Source: Thermoplasmata archaeon (GTDB lineage: Archaea > Thermoplasmatota > Thermoplasmata > WALJ01). Taken from it: a stretch of DNA of 5,333 nt. Location: contig JALSOU010000013.1 in the NCBI GenBank assembly GCA_026986305.1, positions 1 to 5,333 on the forward strand, in the 5' to 3' direction. The notes under the pieces were generated by a model that saw only the letters and a program-made list of their open reading frames with translations, did no database searches and was not told the DNA's origin. A program made the position numbers and the translations under genes. This document shows positions 3,915 to 5,333 of this stretch, in pieces. Every line of letters starts with the position of its first letter. Positions within the stretch are counted from its first letter, which is position 1.

Positions 3915-5333
3915 TTGATATCCCGTCAGTCAGTTCTGGTATTTGCAAACAGCATCGTGAGCGCTCTAATGGGTTACATAGCCATGTTTTTCATAATAAG
4001 ATACATGGGAAAGGAAGCTCTCGGTGTGGTGGCTTTTGCCATATCCTTCGTAGGTCTTTTCAGCTTCATAGCCAATATGGGCTTTGACAGCGCACATATA
4101 AAGAGGATTTCAGAGGGAAAGGACCTTGGAAAATGCAACGGCACATACTTTTCAATAAAGCTCTTCCTCATATTTTCCATGGTTTTCACCGTCCTGCTTT
4201 CTATATATCTGTGGAAAAACATACTTGGACATGGTTTTGAAAGCCCCCTCCACGAAAAGGCGATATACATAGCCATAGCATACTGGTCAGCATTCGCCCT
4301 CGTCAACGGATTCGTGGCCACATTCAACGGAAGAAAGGAGATAGCTAAATCTCAGCTCATAAGATTCACAAACGATGTAGGGCGCAGCACGATACTTATC
4401 ATAGTGGCTCTGGCGTCCATAGGGGTTCTCGCTCTTGTTGGAGCATATCTCTTAGGCTCCCTCTTGGCCATATTCTTGGCTCTGGCACTTTTCAGAAGGC
4501 TCCCTCTCTCAAAACCTAGCGGAGAGTATTTCCGATCGTACCTCAGGTTTGCCATTCCCATATCCATAGCTTCTTCAATATTGGTTGTGGCCTCAAACAC
4601 TGATGTGGTGATGATACAGTGGTTCTGGAGCTCCTCAGATGTTGCGGATTATTACACAGCTAAGAAGATAGCTATGCTACTGACCATGATAAGCATGGCT
4701 GTCAGCACCGCCCTTTATCCAGCCCTATCATCGTACCACTCAAAAGGAGATATGAAAATGCTCGTGGAGAAGGCGCGGAGCGCTGAGAGATACCTCTCCA
4801 TGTTCGTCTTCCCCCTCGCTTTCTTTATCTTTGTCTTTCCAGAGAGAGTCCTCGTTCTTCTGAGCCATTCAGTCCTTTCCTCAGCCCCTGTTCTCAGGGT
4901 CCTAGTACTATTATACGCTCTCATAGTCCTGAACTACCCTTATAATAACCTTGTAGCAGCCATGGATAAAACAATAATTCTTGGAAAGATAAATATAGTA
5001 AAGGCTCTCCTAAACATAGCCTTGAACCTTGTATTCATACCTGTTTCATTCTTGGGGATTAGGATGCTTGGCATGGGAGCTTTCGGAGCAGCTCTGGCAA
5101 CCCTAATGGCCTTCTTGCTTACTACCCTGTGGCTCAGATGGGACTCATACAGGCTTTCTGGCATAGTCATGGACCTCAGAGTTGTGAGGCATGTGATCGC
5201 TGCGGGGATAAGCTCAGCTCTTTTCTACCAGCTAAGGTATATGTGGCCAACGAACTGGTATTTTTTGGCAATACTCGCACTGCTCTTTCTGGCTCTTTAT
5301 TTCCTTTTGCTATATCTCATGAGGGAATTCAGA
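3915..5333 (+). CDS. Polysaccharide/oligosaccharide flippase (MOP superfamily), C-terminus cut by window edge
   Basis: An open frame of 473 codons runs from TTG at 3915 to the window end without a stop. About 14 hydrophobic helices can be placed, near residues 8-28, 36-55, 81-100, 115-136, 156-176, 179-195, 212-235, 250-272, 293-312, 325-347, 362-381, 386-406, 424-441 and 448-467. This is the layout of Wzx/polysaccharide-synthesis flippases. Supporting family features are the N-terminal RYMGKEALGVVAFA (29-42), the charged loop FDSAHIKRISEGKDLGKC (57-74), TDVVMI near 229-234, and the late MGAFGAALATL (387-397). Family members flip lipid-linked sugars for N-glycosylation or surface polysaccharide, as AglR is proposed to do in haloarchaea; the substrate here is unknown. 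TTG is chosen because it keeps the first helix intact. GTG at 3957 or ATG at 3969 would cut into that helix. Few residues are probably missing at the end. No glycosyltransferase gene is visible in the window. It lies 25 bases downstream of htpX, probably in one transcript. Confidence 0.88.
   Translation, partial: MISRQSVLVFANSIVSALMGYIAMFFIIRYMGKEALGVVAFAISFVGLFSFIANMGFDSAHIKRISEGKDLGKCNGTYFSIKLFLIFSMVFTVLLSIYLWKNILGHGFESPLHEKAIYIAIAYWSAFALVNGFVATFNGRKEIAKSQLIRFTNDVGRSTILIIVALASIGVLALVGAYLLGSLLAIFLALALFRRLPLSKPSGEYFRSYLRFAIPISIASSILVVASNTDVVMIQWFWSSSDVADYYTAKKIAMLLTMISMAVSTALYPALSSYHSKGDMKMLVEKARSAERYLSMFVFPLAFFIFVFPERVLVLLSHSVLSSAPVLRVLVLLYALIVLNYPYNNLVAAMDKTIILGKINIVKALLNIALNLVFIPVSFLGIRMLGMGAFGAALATLMAFLLTTLWLRWDSYRLSGIVMDLRVVRHVIAAGISSALFYQLRYMWPTNWYFLAILALLFLALYFLLLYLMREFR

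Noticed and set aside
3974..5170. Series of minus-strand frames of 69-117 codons
   Set aside because: All lie antisense to the single 473-codon flippase frame, which has coherent membrane topology; the minus-strand frames are unrelated fragments.
1..5333. CRISPR array, transposase or insertion sequence
   Set aside because: No regularly spaced repeats, transposase motifs or terminal inverted repeats are seen; the only mobile-element sign is the tRNA 3' duplication.

Overview
This window looks like a chromosomal segment of an archaeon, probably a thermophilic euryarchaeote. The evidence is an archaeal NMD3 ribosome-assembly gene, a tRNA-Tyr gene with a 37/38-type intron and a C1-G72 pair, TATA-box promoters placed for leaderless or short-leader transcripts, and heavy use of AGG/AGA and ATA codons. 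A Thermoplasmata/Aciduliprofundum-like origin is possible, but the sequence alone does not settle it.

Left part (1-1070): a minus-strand gene, cut by the left edge, encodes an archaeal relative of the human CDAN1-interacting nuclease CDIN1 (TPD-motif family, PD-(D/E)XK nuclease fold). Its ATG lies about 27 bases from a TATA box, so the mRNA is probably leaderless. A very AT-rich spacer with a 12-bp direct repeat separates it from a plus-strand intron-containing tRNA-Tyr(GUA). The last 20 bases of that tRNA, from T loop to CCA, are repeated exactly 95 bp downstream. Between the copies lie two hairpins. This looks like an attachment-site duplication left by a tRNA-targeting integrative element whose body has gone.

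Middle (1071-2882): a plus-strand gene encodes a short, divergent FtsZ/tubulin-superfamily protein. It keeps the guanine-binding residues, but its tubulin signature and catalytic T7 loop are degenerate. It converges on and overlaps by 18 bp the minus-strand nmd3 gene, whose product carries paired CxxC zinc motifs and is involved in large-subunit maturation.

Right part (2883-5333): a divergent promoter region of about 75 bp lies between nmd3 and htpX, a membrane M48 zinc metalloprotease for membrane-protein quality control. 25 bases after htpX begins a polytopic flippase of the polysaccharide-biosynthesis (MOP/MATE-like) family, which runs off the right edge. It probably moves lipid-linked glycans for the cell envelope. 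htpX and the flippase are probably co-transcribed. The other genes look like separate transcription units (ribosome assembly, cytoskeleton-like GTP-binding protein, nuclease, tRNA) rather than one pathway.
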